Positions 60,735 through 64,000 of a DNA stretch of 64,000 nt are shown here, piece after piece; position 1 is the stretch's first letter, and each line of letters opens with the position of its first letter. A program made the position numbers and the translations under genes. The notes beneath the pieces were generated by a model that saw only the letters and a program-made list of their open reading frames with translations, did not search any database and was not told where the DNA came from. The stretch lies in assembly GCF_007096885.1 (NCBI RefSeq), contig NZ_VJNO01000005.1, forward strand, positions 1 to 64,000, given 5' to 3'. The DNA is from Streptomyces sp. 130. GTDB lineage: Bacteria; Actinomycetota; Actinomycetes; Streptomycetales; Streptomycetaceae.

Positions 60735-61348
60735 CGATGACCGCGGTACGGGTGCTGCTCGCCGATGACGAGCATCTGATCCGGGGTGCGCTCGCCGCCC
60801 TCCTCGCTCTGGAGGAGGACCTGGTGGTGGTCGCGGAGGCGGCGACGGGTCCGGAGGCGCTCGCCATGGCCCGGGCCCACCGCCCGGATGTAGCGGTGCT
60901 CGACCTGGAGATGCCCGGGGCGGACGGTGTGAGCGTCGCCACAACGCTGCGGGCCGAACTGCCGGACTGCCGGACCATGATCGTGACCAGCCACGGCCGG
61001 CCCGGCCACCTCAAGCGGGCCCTCGCGGCGGGCGTCCGGGGCTTCCTGCCGAAGACCGTGAGCGCCCGCCAGCTGGCGGGGATCATCCGCACGGTGCAGG
61101 CCGGAAACCGTTACGTGGACCCGGAGTTGGCGGCCGACGCCATCGCCGCCGGGGACTCGCCGCTGACCGTCCGGGAGACCGAGGTGCTGGAGCTCGCGGT
61201 CGACGGGGCGCCGGTCTCGGAGATCGCCGAGCGGGCCTCGCTCTCCCAGGGGACCGTACGGAACTACCTCTCGGCGGCGGCGTCGAAGCTCGGTGCGGAG
61301 AACCGTCATGCGGCAGTGCGTCTCGCACGGGAGCGGGGATGGGTATAG
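60731..61348 (+). CDS. NarL/LuxR-family response regulator
   Basis: The 205-aa protein has an N-terminal receiver with acidic pair LLADDEH, phospho-acceptor Asp58 in VAVLDLEMPGADG, and Lys in GFLPKTVSARQL. The C-terminal LuxR-type HTH is LTVRETEVLELAVDGAPVSE then IAERASLSQGTVRNYLSAAA. It is the partner of the preceding kinase and probably controls the ABC exporter operon. ATG 60731 overlaps the kinase stop; ATG 60737 is a close alternative. Confidence 0.94.
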   Translation: MTMTAVRVLLADDEHLIRGALAALLALEEDLVVVAEAATGPEALAMARAHRPDVAVLDLEMPGADGVSVATTLRAELPDCRTMIVTSHGRPGHLKRALAAGVRGFLPKTVSARQLAGIIRTVQAGNRYVDPELAADAIAAGDSPLTVRETEVLELAVDGAPVSEIAERASLSQGTVRNYLSAAASKLGAENRHAAVRLARERGWV

Positions 61349-61370
61349 TAGGTCTCGCGCTTCGGCGCTT

Positions 61371-61443
61371 GCGGACGTAGCTCAGTTGGTAGAGCGCAAC
61401 CTTGCCAAGGTTGAGGTCGCCAGTTCGAACCTGGTCGTCCGCT
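61371..61443 (+). tRNA. tRNA-Gly (GCC), copy 2
   Basis: Identical over 73 nt to the copy at 57212. TATAGT (61344-61349) overlaps the stop codon of the response regulator gene and is the likely -10 box. Confidence 0.95.
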
Positions 61444-61448
61444 CGGAT

Positions 61449-61484
61449 GAAGAAGCCCCCGGCCTTTCGGCCGGGGGCTTCTTC
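61449..61484 (+). terminator. Terminator between tRNA-Gly copy 2 and purC
   Basis: A perfect 16-bp stem GAAGAAGCCCCCGGCC with its complement and a TTTC loop. It is placed to serve the tRNA on plus and purC on minus. Confidence 0.88.
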
Positions 61485-61492
61485 GTGTGCCC

Positions 61493-62407
61493 TCACTGCC
61501 AGGGCGTGCCGGTGAGAAGTTCGTACGCCTCGACGTACTTGGCGCGGGTGGCGTCCACGATCTCCTGGGGCAGCGGCGGCGGAGGCTGCTCGCTCTTGCG
61601 GTCCCAGCCGGAGGCCGGAGAGGTCAGCCAGTCGCGGACGAACTGCTTGTCGTACGACGGCTGGGCGTGACCCGGCTCCCAGGAGGCGGCCGGCCAGAAG
61701 CGGGAGGAGTCCGGGGTCAGGACCTCGTCGGCGATGATCAGTTCCTCGCCACCGTCGGCGGTGGGGGCGTAGCCGAACTCGAACTTCGTGTCCGCGAGGA
61801 CGATCCCGCGCTCGCGGGCGATGTCGCGTGCCCGGCCGTAGACGTCCAGGGTGGTCCGGCGCAGCGCGGCCGCGGTCTCCGTACCGACCTGGCGGGCCAC
61901 TTCCTCGTAACTCACGTTCTCGTCGTGGTCACCGACTGCGGCCTTGGTGGCGGGGGTGAAGATCGCGCCCGGGAGCTCGGAGCCGTCGACCAGGCCCTCG
62001 GGGAGCCCGATGCCGCAGACGGTGCGCGAGGCGTTGTACTCGAGCAGCCCCGAGCCCGCCAGGTAGCCGCGGGCGACGCACTCGACCGGGACCATCCGCA
62101 ACGACCTGCAGATCATCGTGCGGCCCTCCCAGTCGGCGGGGGCCCCGGCGGGCACCTCGGTCGACAGGACGTGGTTGGGCACGAGGTCGGCGAGCTGGTC
62201 GAACCACCACATGGAGAGGCGGGTCAGAACGCGGCCCTTGTCCGGGATCTCGGTCGGCAGCACCCAGTCGTACGCGGAGATCCGGTCGCTGGCGACCATG
62301 ACGAGGTCACCGGCCTCGTTCCGGTACAGGTCGCGCACCTTGCCGGTGTGCAGGTGGGTGAGTCCCGGCACCTGCGCCGGCTCGGGCTTTTCTACGAATC
62401 CGGACAC
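61493..62407 (-). CDS. purC: SAICAR synthetase
   Basis: The 304-aa enzyme joins CAIR and aspartate with ATP to give SAICAR. It matches the long bacterial form: GKVRDLYRNEAGDLVMVASD, SDRISAYDWVLPTEIPDKG, PVECVARGYLAGSGLLEYN, ADTKFEFGYAPTADG and LIIADEVLTPDSSRFWPA. GTG 62407 starts MSGFVEKPEP. It is transcribed alone, opposite to the exporter and two-component operon. Confidence 0.97.
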   Translation of the reverse strand: MSGFVEKPEPAQVPGLTHLHTGKVRDLYRNEAGDLVMVASDRISAYDWVLPTEIPDKGRVLTRLSMWWFDQLADLVPNHVLSTEVPAGAPADWEGRTMICRSLRMVPVECVARGYLAGSGLLEYNASRTVCGIGLPEGLVDGSELPGAIFTPATKAAVGDHDENVSYEEVARQVGTETAAALRRTTLDVYGRARDIARERGIVLADTKFEFGYAPTADGGEELIIADEVLTPDSSRFWPAASWEPGHAQPSYDKQFVRDWLTSPASGWDRKSEQPPPPLPQEIVDATRAKYVEAYELLTGTPWQ

Positions 62408-62524
62408 GCTGCCTCCGCGTAGGTTGTTCCAAGAACCGTTCCGATTGTCCCGTATCCGGGAACGGCCGGCTGCGGAGGGGTGCCGTCCGGGTGGGCGGGG
62501 AAGCGTGGAGTGGCCGTCCTCCGG

Positions 62525-63988
62525 TCAGGCGCGCTTGCAGATCCGGTCCAGGAGGTTGGCGGTGGCCTTCTGAATGCGGGCGTCCACGTGGCCGGGCCGG
62601 TCCAGCGCCGGTGACCAGGCGAAAGTGCCCGAGGCGAAGACCAGGGCGCCGGACGGGGCCCGGTACAGGGACGTCTCCTGGTGGCGCATCACACCCTCAC
62701 CGTCCTGGTACGGGGAGTGGGCGAGCAGGATGCGGTTGTCGTGCTCCGGCAGCGTGGTGCGCGGGAAGTAGCGGTCGGCCTCGCCCGCCACCAGGCCCTC
62801 GATCTCGTCGCCCTCACCGGCGCCCGTCGCGTCCCACAGCCAGTGCTCCGCGTTCCGCACGACCAGGGGGTGGGGTTCGGGGACCCGGCCCGCGTACTGG
62901 ATGCCGAGCAGCTGCTGCTCGGGGCGGTCGATCTCGCGCCAGAGCGCGGGCTTGCCGGGCCCCCGGCGCTTGCGGCAGGTGAGCAGCCGGTCCGGCACCC
63001 CGGACGCCGAGGGCCCCAGGCTGACCTGCCAGTACATGGTGTTGGCGGAGAGGTAGACCAGGGAGGTGCCGTGTTCGCGGGCGCGCTCGGCGGCGCGGCG
63101 CATGGGCACCGACCAGTACTCGTCGTGGCCCGGGAAGACCAGGCCCCGGTAGCGGGTGGGGTCGATCCGGCCCGCGTGCAGGTCGCGGGTGTCGGCGTAG
63201 GCGAGGTCGTAGCCGTAGCGCTCGGCCCAGCGGATGAAGTCGTACGCGTGCCCCACGTGCAGCGGGAGTCCCGCGCCCGCGTAGGGGCGGTCGAATGAGA
63301 CGGTGACCGCCGCGTCCTCCTCCCCCAGCAGCCGGCCGTCCTCGTCCCAGGCGTGGTAGAGGCTGGCGCCGGTCCGGCCGTCCTCCGGGTAGAGGTTGTA
63401 CGCCTGCCAGGTGACGTCCGGGAGGACGAGCAGCAGGTCCGCCGGGTGGTTGTCGCGGATGGTGAACGGGATGTGGGAGCGGTAGCCGTCGAGCGTGGTG
63501 AGCACGGCGACATACGCCCCGATCGACCAGTAGCTGGGGATCTGCAGCCGCCAGGACAGCCACCAGTGGTGGCAGGAGACCGTGCGGTCGGCGGTGAGGG
63601 GGGCCGGCTGGACGATGCCCGAGAGCCGCGGGCTCGTGGTGATCTTCGAGGCGCCGTCGCCCCCGTAGTGGCCGATCCGGTAGACGTCCACGGAGAACTG
63701 CTGCGGCGGGTCCACGGTGATGTGGAAGTCGATCGCCTCACCGGGGGCCGCGGCCCCCGTGGAGGTGAAGCCCTTGATCTGCCGCCGGACGTCGTCGGCG
63801 GTGCGGGTGCCGCCGTCGGTGGAGCCGCGGGACAGGGCCGGGTCCACGTACCAGGGCACGACCTGGCCGGTGTCGTCGAAGTAGTTCTCGCTGCCGCGCA
63901 GCCAGGGCAGCGGCCCCTGGCCGAAAGGGTCGGTCACGGCATGCGCCAGGGCACCCGATTCCCACCGACGGATATGTTCCGCCCCCAT
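62525..63988 (-). CDS. N,N-dimethylformamidase beta-subunit-like protein
   Basis: The 487-aa protein resembles the C-terminal part of the DMFase large subunit: a carbohydrate-binding-like N-terminus (KGFTSTGAAAPGEAIDFHIT), the motif SVDVYRIGHYGGDGASKI, then LLVLPDVTWQAYNLYPEDGR and PGHDEYWSVPMRRAAERARE. No small subunit is adjacent, so activity on dimethylformamide is doubtful; it may act on another amide or sugar. No signal peptide is visible. ATG 63988 is preferred over GTG 63991 because GGGGGAG is better spaced. The upstream promoter lies beyond the window. Confidence 0.85.
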   Translation of the reverse strand: MGAEHIRRWESGALAHAVTDPFGQGPLPWLRGSENYFDDTGQVVPWYVDPALSRGSTDGGTRTADDVRRQIKGFTSTGAAAPGEAIDFHITVDPPQQFSVDVYRIGHYGGDGASKITTSPRLSGIVQPAPLTADRTVSCHHWWLSWRLQIPSYWSIGAYVAVLTTLDGYRSHIPFTIRDNHPADLLLVLPDVTWQAYNLYPEDGRTGASLYHAWDEDGRLLGEEDAAVTVSFDRPYAGAGLPLHVGHAYDFIRWAERYGYDLAYADTRDLHAGRIDPTRYRGLVFPGHDEYWSVPMRRAAERAREHGTSLVYLSANTMYWQVSLGPSASGVPDRLLTCRKRRGPGKPALWREIDRPEQQLLGIQYAGRVPEPHPLVVRNAEHWLWDATGAGEGDEIEGLVAGEADRYFPRTTLPEHDNRILLAHSPYQDGEGVMRHQETSLYRAPSGALVFASGTFAWSPALDRPGHVDARIQKATANLLDRICKRA

Positions 63989-64000
63989 CACGCTCCCCCT

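Overview
The window is high-GC actinobacterial DNA and almost certainly comes from the core chromosome of a Streptomyces. The evidence is the very high third-position GC, frequent GTG starts, BldC and an Lsr2-like protein, a c-di-AMP (ydaO-type) riboswitch ahead of an M23 peptidase, rRNA promoters of the Streptomyces type, and two perfect GTTTCACGTGAAAC parS sites. From memory, the gene order resembles the S. coelicolor segment around SCO4065 to SCO4122. I could not check that. I see no prophage, insertion sequence or CRISPR array.

Layout. 1-418: tandem promoters of a leftward rRNA operon whose structural genes lie off the left edge. 419-2423: divergent MarR/MFS pair around a palindromic operator. 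2433-5670: PAS/PP2C phosphatase and type II NADH dehydrogenase. 6008-9156: TetR regulator, then an ECF sigma factor fused to a zinc-finger-like motif, membrane segment(s), a proline linker and an NPCBM carbohydrate-binding domain. 9200-15111: a 17-bp repeat array, a large SARP/AfsR-type regulator carrying an internal parS, and an asparagine-synthetase-like protein. 15112-16356: a long gene-free stretch. 16357-21822: an NsdA-like regulator with a TTA codon, LhgO, TrmB and a PrsW-type protease. 21851-25664: aldo/keto reductase, riboswitch-controlled M23 peptidase, membrane PP2C phosphatase. 25831-38274: tRNAs (fMet, Lys, Glu, Asp, Phe), two FG-GAP repeat secreted proteins, a DEAD-box helicase, a lipoprotein, a small zincin and a metallophosphoesterase, with a second parS between tRNA-Asp and tRNA-Phe. 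38400-46611: HrpA between two identical tRNA-Asp genes, BldC, a conserved hypothetical protein, valine dehydrogenase and a DUF3073 protein. 46734-56205: purine genes purF-purM and purS-purQ-purL, separated by a sterol-carrier-type protein and a TetR/MFS efflux pair. 56592-61443: LsrL, an aberrant tRNA-Gly(UCC), and an ABC exporter plus two-component system between two identical tRNA-Gly(GCC) genes. 61493-63988: purC and a DMFase-beta-like protein.

Functional themes. Five of the genes needed from PRPP to SAICAR are present as three leftward units (purF-purM, purS-purQ-purL, purC). Development is represented by BldC, the TTA-containing NsdA-like regulator and LsrL. Envelope sensing and remodelling is represented by the sigma/NPCBM fusion, the PrsW protease, the riboswitch-controlled M23 peptidase and the ABC/two-component operon.

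Most unusual items: (1) the tRNA-Gly(UCC) whose D-loop and T-arm lack normal elbow and EF-Tu-binding features, a pattern reminiscent of the cell-wall tRNA-Gly of staphylococci; (2) the one-component sigma factor fused to a carbohydrate-binding sensor; (3) the two parS sites, one inside a coding region; (4) the stand-alone asparagine-synthetase-like enzyme with altered active-site motifs.
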